A stretch of 64,000 nucleotides of DNA from Notospermus geniculatus (lineage: Eukaryota; Nemertea; Pilidiophora; Heteronemertea; Lineidae), in the NCBI GenBank assembly GCA_002633025.1, contig NMRB01001277.1, forward strand, positions 123,816 through 187,815. Reading direction: 5' to 3'. This document shows positions 1 to 12,600 of this stretch, piece by piece (the first letter of the stretch is position 1; each line of letters opens with the position of its first letter). The notes under the pieces were generated by a model that worked only from the letters and a program-made list of their open reading frames with translations, made no database searches and was not told the DNA's origin. Made by a program: the position numbers and the translations under genes.

Positions 1-689
1 CATCAAACAAAAAGCAGTGCTAGTGCCAGGGGGTACCAGAAGAACACAAAATGGCTACCAGACCAAACCTTGGACAAAGTCAAAACCACATCATACCAAC
101 ACTTTCATTGCAATATACTTCAACTCTGGTTTTGATGTACCGGTACATGGTGGAAAAGAGTATGGCGAACTTTGTTCTTGGCTATTCACACCGGTACAGT
201 GCAGCATTCGAAGAAAAATTCAGTTACCAAAGAATTTAACAACCAGGAGAGAATAGCCCATCTGGAATCTTGGGATTTTAAACTGAAATTACCATCACCA
301 GCAGGAGGAAGCATGAAGTACATGTAGAATGAAAATTTACCCCCAACTGACATGACTGAATCCATCCTATTACGAGCTGCATATCAAGGAGAAAAAAAAC
401 GTCATGCATTATATCAGGGGAATAAATCGATCTTCCAAGCATCACCAACATTACTTGCACTAAATGTGAGTTTTGCAGGAGACAATCTGAAGAAGTCGCA
501 TGCCATCATCAAAATTTTGATATCCCTCGCCATATGGGACTTGAAAATGGTCAAAGTGGGTGCTGGGAAAATTAATCATTGAAAATTGCAAGTTACCATT
601 TCAGTCCTCTAATCTAATCTACAATTTTCTTGTTAATATTCTATAGTGTTATCATTCAAGCGTTAGTGTTTTCAGAAACAGATACCCAC
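1..689. other. Intron of the ARAP-like gene, no recognisable exon
   Basis: This stretch lies just downstream (on the minus strand) of the donor site of the ARAP-like exon and should be intron. Short open frames on both strands here show no family motif, no convincing splice sites and no repeat signature. Confidence 0.5.
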
Positions 690-2898
690 CTCCAAGTTCA
701 TCATCCGAGTCCAACCGTACTTTTGGAGATGTCATTGGTGCCACCTTAAACGGCATTGGTGGTTTCACTGGTGGCGCAGTGAACGGATCGTGATCCAACA
801 AGTGGTATTCTTCTCCAATGGGTGGTGGTGGTGCTTTTCGAGTTGGAGTTAATCCTGGGCTCACGAGAAGAGGCACAGGTGGTGGCGGTTGAGGCGGCAC
901 TGAACTTCGACTGCCTATGCTGGATGTGTTCGACTCAGCTCTTGATTTGCTGAACTGATCAAAGCTTCCCTCCACATACTCATTTTCAACTGAACCTGTT
1001 TTTTGGCCAAGCGTTTCAGGCAGAGTGTCTACATTCCTAGGTGGCACTGGAGGGGGTGGTCTCCGAGTTGGAACAGGTGGTAAGGATGGTGGAGCAAACG
1101 ACGGCGGAGGACAATCGTATATTTCACCTTCTTCATCATCCCCAACATCCTCCAATCGTTTTGCCGATCGCATGAATGTTGTGTCTACATCCTGAAGAGG
1201 GTCAAATTCTGTCAGTTCAGCAGGCATTGGGGGGAGTTTTGGAAGCTCCGGTAGAGATGGTTCAAAATTCCTCACAGGGGGTGAAACGTCAAGGAGTCCT
1301 GGCATATCATTTTTTGATACTTCCCCATCTCCGTGACTCCGACTGATCTCACTTGCATTGAGTGCAAAAGAATCCACTCCTGCATTAGGAAAACTACCTG
1401 AAGGATGATCATGCTTCAAAGGAGTCAGGAAAGTGTTCATTGAAGAAGACTGAGAAGGAACAAATATCATGTTTTTCTCAGAAGAATCTGATGGAAGGGA
1501 ATTCGTTTGCCCTTGATCTGAATTCTGTTGTGAAGTAATGTTCCATATCGGTTCATAAATAGTGTCATCTTGATTCACCTCTTTTACAGGGACTGGGACA
1601 TCATAGGTCTGATCCTCTGTTATTCCGGCTGGTGCAGGTGAATTGGAACCATGATACACAGGAGCTGTCCAATTTGGCACATCATAGGTCTCCTGCTTAT
1701 CCTTTTTAACAGGAATGGGTGGTGCTGGTACTTCATAATTGGGCTGCACCACTGGAGGTGAAATGTCATGAGATTCAACAGACATCCCATTGTCAAAAGT
1801 ACCCTGTGTTGATTTGGGGACATCATAACTTCCCTGCGCACTGCCTGTCTTGTTGGAAGATGGAGGTAGTGGAACAGGAAGGTTGAAAAAATCAACACCA
1901 CCACTTGTAATATCTTGCCATCGATTTGAGTCCCGATTTGATGTATGGGAAGTTGTAACCGACACCGAATCTTCTTGTTGAATAGATGGTGCAACATGAG
2001 CCTTCGGTTCCACTTCACCAGAAAGAGCTGCAGCAGAGACAGCAGTTTTTGGATTGCCAACCTCATCCGAGTCACTATCATCACTACTCTGTCTGTCCAA
2101 TTCAAGTAAATCATCATTAATTTGCTTTTCAATCTCTGCCAAACGACCAAGAAAGTCTTCTTCTGTTGTGTCCGCAGAGGGAATTGGATCGTTCATGCCA
2201 ATTTTAAATATTGCCATTTCTGTTGGGTTTGCCAGTTCAACATCTGGTGAATCCGTATTACGTTCTGGATTTGTCGATGATAAGACAGACCCCGCCACTT
2301 TTAATTCCTTTTTCTCAAAGTCCTGTGAGTTCTTACTGTCAGCCAGGCTATCAGAACTATCAGCAGAGGAATCTTCCTGCATAAGACCAGGAGACATCTT
2401 CGATCGTGGCTGAGGAACAGGCTTTTTTCTTTGGCTCTTTTCCCCTGAGGACGAATCCAGGTTCGATTCCTTCATCACATCAGAACCAGTCCTTGACCTT
2501 GCCATTGATTTCCTAATCCTGGGTGCTGGTTTTGGCCTCATTAACTCAGATCGTACAGGAGAGACAGTCTTGGGTGGCAGAGCAGGGGTAATAATCCCCA
2601 GCTCTTGGACATTAACATACTCATCATCTTGTTCTACATTGACATAATCTACAACCTGAGGTCGCTGCTTTGGGGGCACTGACGGAACCGTCCCAAGTAA
2701 GATATCAGCATCTGGCAAATGAGCCAGTATGCGTTTTCGATGTCCCGATGGTCTCACACCTATCGCATCCAACTCATCCTCTGTCAAAGATATACATTGA
2801 ATTAAATCAAAATACCCAGATGACTCAAAACTGGCAACATAGCAGTCAAGCTCGATTTCCTGCAACCAACCTCGGATGGTCTGTGTGGATGCAGCCAT
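690..2898 (-). CDS. ARAP-like SAM-domain adaptor, large first coding exon (5' part of gene)
   Basis: The exon encodes the first 736 residues of a larger protein. Residues about 5-65 form a SAM domain (WLQEIELDCYVASFESSGYF, then GHRKRIL), closest in pattern to the N-terminal SAM of ARAP proteins, which are PI(3,4,5)P3-dependent ArfGAP/RhoGAP regulators of actin and membrane traffic. The rest is disordered and proline-rich, with PPPVPPR-type SH3 ligands and many phosphotyrosine motifs (DYVNV, EYVNV, several YDVP, IYEP, IYDCP) expected to bind SH2 proteins. The start ATG at 2896-2898 follows a splice acceptor at 2921-2922, so an upstream non-coding exon exists. The exon ends at 690 before a GTGGGT donor in phase 1. 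The PH, ArfGAP and RhoGAP exons would lie off the left edge and cannot be seen, so ARAP is inferred from SAM plus tail architecture; another SAM adaptor is possible. Confidence 0.68.
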
Positions 2899-3819
2899 AG
2901 TTGCTCAGTCATTCTTCATCCTGAAATGAGAAACATAGGGTAATTACCAAAAACTAGGCAGAAGCTTCAAATTGAAAATGAACATGGGTAACCATTATTG
3001 TGTTTCTTGAAACATTTGGTGGCGATCAACACGATCAAGCATTGAGGGGGTGCAATTTGTATTGGGAACTCCCCTCTTTCTTTAACATTTCGTCCCAACA
3101 ATTATGGTATCGTGTCATGATAACGATTCGGAACAAATTTAGAATTCCCGATCAATGCCCAAAATGACATCCCGAGACTCAGGTCATTTCACTCGCCGAC
3201 ACTCGGCCATCGCCTAAAGAGGTGCAATGTAGGAGACGTGTCTGAATGACCCTGTTTTGAGAGGATGATTGACAGAATAAGCCGCATCAAACAATAGAAT
3301 TTCCATTGTGTGCCATGAAGTAGGCCTATAATGACACGTCACTTCCGATCGAGTATTCTAAAGTTTAGCCATAAACATGTAAAAAGTGTCTTGTAGTACT
3401 TGATGACTGGTCCCTTGTTGAATGATTCTTTCTAATAGGCCTAGTAAGTAAGTAGGCCTAAGTATCTGTCCGTAGACAAGGCCTGCATGTCAAGCTATAG
3501 GCCTGCTGCTATGTAATGTATGTGCATGATGTGTAGCTAGGCCTAAAATCCTGACCTGAACTGAAGTCGGCCTACTAGGCATACACTAGCAGTGCTTTCA
3601 ATTTCCAGGTAGAACTACCACCATTAAACGGTAGCGCCCAAATTAGCCGCTCCCAAAATAGTCCAAACAATGTGCCCAAAATAGCACAAAAAAGTAAACA
3701 AAATCAGATCAGTATTTAAAGCAAACCACAGCTATATTTGAGTTACGTGATGGCTATTCTATATGTGAACGTGATGGCTGTTGTTCTCTTCACTCCACCC
3801 TCACCTCTAGTCTTCTTGA

Positions 3820-3859
3820 AGATGTTATTTCCAATGATTTACAATTGGAAATAACATCT
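3820..3859. repeat. Perfect 16-bp stem hairpin
   Basis: AGATGTTATTTCCAAT at 3820-3835 is followed by an 8-base loop and its exact reverse complement at 3844-3859. No related copy was noticed elsewhere in the window, so it may be a single structured site or a remnant of a short palindromic element. Confidence 0.6.
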
Positions 3860-4674
3860 GAAAGTGTAAAAAAACCTCAAAACTGTGGACAACTGAGCAA
3901 AGATTTAATAATAAAGATTTTATTTGTGAGCATCACCGAATCTTGCTGTTTTTTTTATAAGATGTCTTCATATCATCTGTAGCCATCACATCATAAGGCA
4001 ACAGCTGAAACAGCTGGTCTACCCTTATCCTGGAAATAGAAAACCCTGACTAGGCCTACCCTAGGCTTAAAAGCATACCGCACGACTGTTCGAACACAAT
4101 AGGTTTTTCACTGCTTGCTCTCCAGTGGCCTGTCCAATTCTCCGCGATTTGATTGGCTACTTGGACCCGTATGACGACATACTAATTTGCATATGATTGG
4201 ATCTTTAGTCAAATATTTACTGATTACGGGAATGAGTTAATAGAAGTAATTAAGCTGTCCGCTTTGTTTCTGGTCAGCTGTAGTGAAAATGGAGTCCTAA
4301 ATCTATGTAACAGACAAGAGCAATTAGTGAGTTGTGAAACGTGTGACGAATGGTTGACAAGTTTGTTCAGACAATGCCAATTTCGGCCTTGCTGAGGGTA
4401 GTTTCCCCGATCTTCCAACACTAACTAAGACAAACCTTTTTGCGAATAACTCAACGTTGTTACACAGATCACTTCTTTATGATTTATATTAACCAGGTAG
4501 GCGAACAATACAGGCCGCAGGAAGTTCTAATAACTCATTCCCAGGTTGAAAATTTTTTGGTAGTTTCCGCGTTAATGTACTATTTTTAGACCGGAAATCC
4601 CCGTTTGCTTGAAGCTGCCGATAGAGGACGCGGGGGTATGGATTCCAGTTCTAACAGTCGTGACCGGTATACCG

Positions 4675-4790
4675 GTCAGTAGGCCTAGGCCTACATCATC
4701 ATGATCATGCATGGCCTAGGCCTAGGCCTAGGCCTACACAGAGCCATCATCATCATCATGCTATAAAAGTGCTAAAGCCTAGGCCTAAAC
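4675..4790. repeat. AGGCCT and CAT microsatellite tract
   Basis: The tract holds runs of AGGCCT units (palindromic, several in a row near 4711-4737) and CAT trinucleotide runs. Single AGGCCTA words are scattered over the whole window, so this is a local expansion of a genome-wide motif. Confidence 0.7.
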
Positions 4791-5439
4791 ATGATCAGAT
4801 GATTAAATTCAAGAAATTAAATCGTTAAATCTGGCAAAACAACAACTAAATACACTTGATAGTTGGCAAACATTTGACAACAGCTATTATTGCAAGGACA
4901 TGAAAGAGAACATGGCAAGCAGGAAGTGCAAACTTGACACAAAACAAATGTAGGCCTGGCCACACCATGCACAGGAAGCCAAATTCGGCACGGCAGTGCA
5001 GTGTACAAATGTACACGACTGACACGCCGCAATATCTATGCATGCATGATGATAGGTAGGTAGGCAGGCCTATGTGTCCGACCGAAGTTCGGTTTAACAT
5101 AGAAGACGAACCATAAATTAACAACACCAGACCACTTTTTTATTGCATTTACAACCTATGATTTATAAATATGTACAATGAGTGACGTTTAAACTACTTT
5201 TTACCTCAAAAAGTATCTCCGACAAGCAGACCCGCAACAGGTGCCGTAGACTGGTCCTTTGCCTGCCCTCGCATCTACAGCGGAGATTGACGAGGGCAGA
5301 GCACCAGTGTATTGAACGCACATGCTGCGTATTGTGCATAGACCAAATAAGTGTTAAAGTTTCGAATGTATAAGCGCCGCTCATTTGTCGGTTATTACGG
5401 GGTTGTTAAATCCCAGTTTTCTGTGTTTGCGTTTCTTTT

Positions 5440-5745
5440 TACTGTTGTTTATTGCCTTTGGCTTTTCCTTTTGGCATTATTTGCCTTTTGCTTTGGCTTT
5501 TGGTTTTGTACCTTTGGCTTTGGCTTTTTGCCTTTGCCTTTTGGCTTTATGCCTTTGGCGTTTCCCTTTGGGCTTTATGCCTTTGGCTTTTCCTTTTGGC
5601 TTATTGCCTTTTGGCTTTATGCCTTTGGCGTTTCCCTTTGGGCTTTATGCCTTTGGCTTTTCCATTTGGGCTTTATGCCTTTGGCTTTTCCTTTTGGCTT
5701 ATTGCCTTTGCATTTGGCTTTGCTTTTTGCTTTGGTTGGGCTTTT
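5440..5745. repeat. Degenerate GCCTTTGGCTTT tandem repeat, low complexity
   Basis: About 300 bases are made of variants of GCCTTTGGCTTT and CCTTTTGGCTTTATG with almost no adenine on the plus strand. The strand bias and short period leave several long open frames in different frames with leucine/phenylalanine-rich translations. These are compositional, not genes. Confidence 0.85.
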
Positions 5746-5811
5746 GGTTTGGAAGGTATACCCGGCCACAAACAGGGGCCTACTCAGATCGCGAGCTGGG
5801 TGCACCCGGTC

Positions 5812-6054
5812 GCGAATTTTTTTTCCCAACTGATATATCCATTACGACCAACTTTTTTTCCCAACCTATATAGCAAAAGCTAATCCTAATCCTAATTTTA
5901 ATCCTAATCCTCATACTACTCCCAGCACTAACCCTGACCCTAACCCTAACCCTTACACTAACCAAACCATTAACCCACCATTCACTTCGTAAATTTCATT
6001 TCGTAATGGATATACTGGTTGGGAATCTATACTGGTTGGGAAAAAAAAATTGCC
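5812..6054. repeat. Inverted repeat enclosing telomere-like CCCTAA variants
   Basis: TTTTTTTCCCAAC plus ATATATCCATTACG on the left reappear as reverse complements on the right (CGTAATGGATATACTGG and GGTTGGGAAAAAAAA, about 6001-6049). Between the arms, 5880-5965 is a degenerate array of CTAATCC and CCCTAACCCTAACCC, resembling the animal telomere repeat. The arms are duplicated within each end. It looks like a non-autonomous element or a rearranged interstitial telomeric patch. Confidence 0.6.
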
Positions 6055-6692
6055 ACCCGGTCAGCGGCAATATACTGGGGTAATCTCAGTACGGTACAGG
6101 TACAGGAGCAGTCCTGAATCCCGAGAACCCGGAGGAAAACTGCCCTGTCAGGTCTCAATTGCAACCCCTCAAAAATTCGAGGGGCTTTCATGACCTTCGA
6201 GGTAGGCCTACACCGGTACATAGAGTTCCGTTATTCCTATTCGGACTTGATTAGGTGAGGGCTACTAGCATCGGAAGAGGAGAGGGAAGTCGTGTAAACT
6301 GTTTAAACAGCAAACATGGTATTTATTGCATAATGCATTAATTGTAACATCAGGCCTGCCCAATGTTTTCCGGCACAAATTACTCCCAAGTTACCGCACA
6401 ACAGACCGCATTTAATTAATGGGTTCGTGTCAGGGAAACTTTACCAACGCATTTCTGGTTCAATGTTGCACAAACACTTCATGAGGCATGACATTAGGTT
6501 GCTTTCAAAAATGAATTCTGTTGCATCGATCCATCACATAAATGAATAGCGAATGGAGTCCACGCCATCCCAAAGCAGCTGGTTTCTGGAGTGAGTGGTC
6601 CACCTCTGTGGTTAACAGTGGCTACTGTGGCGGCGGCTGTAGTGAGCTTCAATGAAAATCCTCCTGGTGGCACTCTCCTCGGCTCCTTCAAA

Positions 6693-9600
6693 ATGGCTAC
6701 GACTAAATTTATGTTGATATCTTCCGTTATTTTTCTCGTGCTGTACGAAAAATGTTCCGCACAAACAGTTAGAATTGGTAAGTAGGGAGATATTTTTATT
6801 GCTTTATTTCATTTATATATTATATCACATTTTGTTCAGTTTGCTTCCCCTGCCACACTTCTGGGCCGTGCTGAAGGATCTATTGATCTTTAGGGTCCAC
6901 AATCGGCATTAACGTACTGGTGACTGAACATGCATGAGGCACTGTCGTGTTTGAAAGTAAATAGACACCACATATCTCCCAAACCACTGGACCTTGTTAA
7001 GTTCATGTTTTTAAATCATCATGGAGAAATAGTATGTTGGGGCGGGGCTTAAAAAACAAAAATGTTATTTGGATGAATTTCAAAAAAATGGAAGAAGACA
7101 AATACATGTGTATCACCTTTTCAAAGATCAATTTTTTCTCCAATTTTTGAAAAATCCTCTTGACTCCATAAATACCATAAGCGTACAGTTTGCGGCAAAA
7201 ACGTGAAAAAATGAAAAAATGACGTCACAGTCCCATTCCCATTCGTATCTTTCCTGTGACAGGAATTCGAATCTCGTAGGCCCTATCGTTCAGGTTTATC
7301 GTTCATTTTCCTAAGCTCACTATCAGGACGATCTATTAAGCGGCGAAAATGTTTTCTGTCGCAAAATTACTGTGATGACTTTTTATCCATCCTGGCCATC
7401 TTCCGACCACTTTTGAAGAAAAAATCTTTCTTGCTTAAACCTGCCAATTGCATATAGGCCTACGGTGTGGTCATTTGAATCGGCCAGAATCAAGCTTTAT
7501 TTTTTTCTGAAAGAGTTGGTTTACAATATCGGCATATCATGGACCATGTGGGGTTACAGAAACACTCAATAACGCCTGGCTACTAACACCAATAATTTCA
7601 AAACTGGGTGAGCAAAATGCGGCGGCAAAAGTCACGAAATCAACACTCAACTCTGTCGTTATAATGTTTTTCGAGTGGATGGCAAATTTCCCTCACCCAC
7701 TCCGTGACTAAAGGATCGTTGGTTGATGAGCTTGCATGTCCGATAGCTCATTCTCCTAACAGTTTGTTGTCAAATACTCTAAAATTGCTATATAGAGTTG
7801 TGAACATCCCATTACACTCTACGCCCAAATCAGAGTAAAAAATCTCCTACATATTGTGTGGCAACAACCGGGTGAATTAATGCGAAAAGGTTGGTTCCGC
7901 TCGCCGGTAGAAATCTTGTGGATGAGAGTTGGTAATGTTTGTGCTCGGGCTCTTTTAAAGAAAAAAAAACAAGGAATGAATTTGTTACTGGTGTAAACTA
8001 ACGTCACTGAACAGATGTGCATGTATAGTACCCTCAAAAATAGATAAGCTTGTCAATTTTTGGTACGCTGCATAAGTTTATCATGACGCCATCTGTTCCC
8101 TCACTCTGGGTATCAACACTATTTATTGTTGACTGTCCGTATGTCCGTATTTGATTTCTCCGTTTGGCAAACAGACGGGCCATCTCTCTTGTGGAAGGAT
8201 CGTGTAATAGGGAACTGGCAAACGCTAATAACAGCGGGTCAACTCAACACTAGGGAGTTTTCGCAAAGCCCCCGAAACGCCAACGCCAACGTCTATCCTT
8301 TTAGTGTTCGGTGCTCTCTTCGTGGCTTCGAACAATGGATTTGGCGTTCGCGTTGGCGTTTCGGGGGCTTTGCGAAAACTCCCTATTGTTGCCTTGGTCA
8401 CGCATCGTTCAGCCGCGTATTCAGCATGATGTCGGTGATAATGAGTAGTGTTGTCACCATAGTTTAATTATGAAGGAGATATTGGATAAGTACTTCTGTT
8501 ATCGATAATGCAACATACATGATTAATCAAAGCCGGCCCCATCGTATATTCTGGTACAATTGTCTATGATTTATTCGAAAAATATGGGACCCATTTCATG
8601 CTAATTTGCATCACGAAACGGACCACGAAACGGACCACTAAGCGGAAACCAATTAGATGACAACATTTAGCAAAATCCGAGCAATATTTTGTGGACCCTC
8701 TGGCCAACATACCACTTATTTGTGGGGTTTGTAACGTAATTATCTGAACGCTGTCTCATTACATAGCATTAGTTAATTGTCTACTGGATTAGCACACTAG
8801 TCTGGGGCAACACGGGGGTTGAATACCAACTGACCGGCCATTAGTTAAAGTAGCAATGTGACAGTAACGTGTAGCCTGAAGATGTATATCATGCAATTAG
8901 CTGACCAAGTACAAAGCTTTCAGCCAATGAGTGCTGATTAACACTTGAAATTAGAAATTCCGATAGAAATCCGTTTTTATAGTTCAACCAGGGAACTTTT
9001 GATTTAAAGCCTCCTTGGCGACCTTTTTGTTCACATTAGCAGGAGGCAGTGTTGACGACAACGTCGACCTGTCGAGAAGCATCCTGGGTAGCCTACAATA
9101 CACTGTTGGCCTTGGCGCGTCGGGGGCTTTGCGAAAATTCTCTAAACGTACATAATCAACGAACAATAGCATTTTCCATTATTCGATCTACACATCAATC
9201 GAATAGAGTACAAATCAGGCAAATATTACAACCTGTACAATGTAAACGAAATTGAGCAACGAATATATTTACCGAACGATCGGCAATTTTGGCTGAACTC
9301 CACAGGGCAGTGCAGTTTATCAAGCCTAACACGATGCACTCAATGTTCAGTTCCCATCAGAGACTGATAGTGATGACTGACTGTGGTCCCATAGTGTAAA
9401 CTCACTGGTACTAGTCATGATCACAGTTTTCCTTTGACAGTTAATAAAAAAACACAATTTCGGCAATTATGCTTGGCACCATGATATAATGGACCCCAGA
9501 GAATGACATTTTGTTATGATTTGCTGTTAATTTCCAACATTTCCATAATTATCAACCAGTTTAGAAAAAATAATGAAACTCATTAAAAGTGTCCATCATA

Positions 9601-12600
9601 GTCCTCGCATCCCTCACTCGGGTCCCTATTCGGCACGAGGACGAACGATCTGCTTTTCCAGCCACAGTACAAAAACTAGTCACCCAAGGTGACTTTTTTT
9701 CAGGTGTAATTGCGCCAGTGAACTCCACCTGGACCCATGCAGTAGATGCGACCATCGATAAAGCCTTCACAGAAGACCTCCACGCACACGGTCTGAAGAT
9801 GGAAGTCCTGCATTATAGCTATATGGTGCCGATGAACCTACGGCAGGTTGTCTCATGTGTGTATTGCCTTTGGCATCGATATGAAACTGAAATAAAACCA
9901 CTGTCTGTTCCTTTGGTAGTTTGATGCATTTAGGCAGTTCGTTTCGCCGTTCATCCGGTTTCTTTTCCGTTGCCAGTCATTGTCATTTACCGTTGTCAGA
10001 CTACTGACAATGGGAAGTAGAAACTATTGAGTGAAGAGTGATGTAGAGTTTTGATGTTCACAGAAGAACGTTTGAAGCAAAATATCCATTGGTCTTCCGG
10101 CCATCTTCTCTTATGAATATTACGAGAGCAATCTTCTTCCGTTTGGTAAATCTATGAACCATTGGCCTGCCATTAGAATGTCACTTAATCATCATTGCAA
10201 AACAAGATTATTGTGATGTGGCAATGAGTTGAAGTACGTGTATTTTCAGTAATGGGCCGACTGAAGACATTGACAGTGATTGTCGGCTCCTATAATTCAC
10301 TGGTGGCAAGCATGGCCGACTCTCTTCAAGTTCCCTTCATCACTCTTGACCTGAACGAAGCGTCACTTGGGAAACAGACCCATACTTTCATGTTCAGCTT
10401 GTATCCCTCGGGGTCTCTCGTAAAACACGTGGCCAAGGATGTAGCCGAATTCTATAACTGGAATGACGTGTGCATCATCTACAATATTGATGACGGTAAG
10501 CAAATTATATTGACGGAAGAAGGCAAGAATTTGGAACGACTAGTTAGGGCCTATAGAAAAAGTTCAACTCGTAGAAAGGCTCGACCCTTTGATTGAAGTG
10601 CCGGTAGTTTTTGCTTTTCATAACATCGCCAGTAGGTGGCAGAGTATTCCTTTATCTACTGCGTTTCAAGATCTCGAACAAATTGAACTTAGTTACCTCG
10701 CCTTACATCGCTCACACTAATTTCCTTTACAAAAAAACAACACTTCAGCTCAAGAGATGGGTGGTAAATATGCTGATTTGCATCTTTACGAGATTTCCTG
10801 AAATCTGGTTGTTTAACATTTCCTCTTATTTATGTCCTATCGACGAATGGCACGTTTTGGATCCCAATATTTTGTCATCGTCAACCCTTCACTGCCATGC
10901 CGGTACAGTCCAAGGGCAGCCTAGAGTCTGACAAATATGAAAATCTGTCGAAAAAGGCTGAAAAGGTCCAACCCTTATCATACGTATTCATTAGAAAGAA
11001 TTCATTGGCTCATGAACAAAGACTAATAAAGGCTTTTACTTGAATTTTGCAATACAAATTATGCACTAGACAATGCTGTACAAATCTGAAGTAAAAGCAT
11101 TTGCTAGTCTTTATTCAAATGACCCAATACGAAAAGTGCTTTCCAATAAATACATGTGAAAATGGCACTGGCAGTGAAGGTTTAACTTTTTCATCGGTAT
11201 ACATGTACTAAATCTATAATATTCTACTTATTATTTTCTATGATTGGAATGGTTTATTGCAGGTATCGAAGGAGTAGGTATGTAATACATGTAGTGTCTA
11301 ATGTTTTATTCACATGCAACAGTGTCAATGTCTATGACTGTTACGATTGCTTCTGCTTTTAGTACATGTATTTGTGACGGGTAACGTCATTACGATTTTG
11401 AAATGGCAAAATGATGTTGGTATCGGTATCGGGAACTTACACATCCACCTCAGTACTGCAGAGAAGCTCCCCAAATGGTTCCTGCAGAGCTCGATCACTC
11501 ACTTCATGTTGTAGCTACCGAGTCGCACTCTCGTCATTTGAAACTTGTACATTACATGCACTCTATTGAAACATACCGGTAACTCGAGACTGGATGGTAA
11601 CTTCTTTGTATTCCATTTGCACACAGTCACTATAAAGCCAGTTGTCAAGTATAAGGAGGAGTGTATTCCTTACCACCCTTTGGTGTCGTTGAATGATATC
11701 GTTATCCTCTTTTTTTAAAAGTTCTTGTTGAATATGTAATACCCCCATCACACTGAGCTAGTTCTCAGTACGTTCTTGAAAATTTTGCCGAACGGCCTCA
11801 AACTGTGTGCGAACGGAGTGGACGTTGTGGCAACGTTTTACCGTCTTTTTACGAACTTCGTGGACGGGAAGGGTGCTCCAGTACATCGAAGCATTATTTG
11901 GCCAAGGGTACACGTTCTAGCCCGTTTTACGATTTTTTAGGACGGGGCAGGACGTTTTGAAAACGACTTCAGTGTGATGGGGGTATTAGCAAACCAGCCT
12001 TTGGATTCATATGGTGGAACACCAATTTTAAAAACCCTTTAGAAGAACTTCTTTTACTTGGTTGAATCTCCGTACGGTACGTCATTATCATTCTTTTTGC
12101 TACATAGGTATGCATCTGATGGGTTCGATTATCTCCGGCCTCCACCTCAACGTCAAGGCAGTTTTCTTCGACAAAAATACCACAGATCGTGACCTTCTCC
12201 ACAAGCTAGTGAAATTAAGAGAAAGAAAGCGAAAGAATATGATGGTGCTCTCGAGAACGGATGGTCTGCCCAGAGTTTTAAATACGGTCAGTGAAAGTGA
12301 AATACTCAACAAACACCTTAGTTGTTTTACTCACCTGTCAGAACTCCCAATACGGCCATTACTATTGCCTGGTCTCTCCTCCTATTTATACATTTATTAT
12401 TGGTAGCAGGACAGAAATATGCAGTCATCTTCCTTTTTCAGGCCATGCGACTGAGTCTCCTTACGCATGACTACCATTGGGTGATATTAACAATAGTAAG
12501 TGATACATAGGCCTACTCTAGGCCTAACGTCTTTCACATCACAAAATAAAAATCTGCAATCACATTGCTCATGGTACATTGAATACATTCTTTATATCGA

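Larger units (their letters stand above)
2899..6692. other. Upstream region between the ARAP-like gene and iGluR1
   Basis: The two flanking genes diverge from this interval. On the minus strand, an acceptor at 2921-2922 means that part of it is a 5' intron plus an unidentified non-coding first exon and promoter of the ARAP-like gene. I see no protein-coding exon. It contains a perfect hairpin, AGGCCT repeats, a long pyrimidine-rich low-complexity tract and an inverted repeat with telomere-like sequence, each listed separately. Confidence 0.5.

Noticed and set aside
1620-2413. Open frames overlapping the ARAP-like exon in other frames
   Set aside because: They are shadows of a long, compositionally biased real exon and carry no motifs.
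5351-5883. Three overlapping plus-strand open frames of 140-160 codons
   Set aside because: They are products of the GCCTTTGGCTTT low-complexity tract; the translations are repetitive leucine/phenylalanine/alanine with no start context or splice signals.
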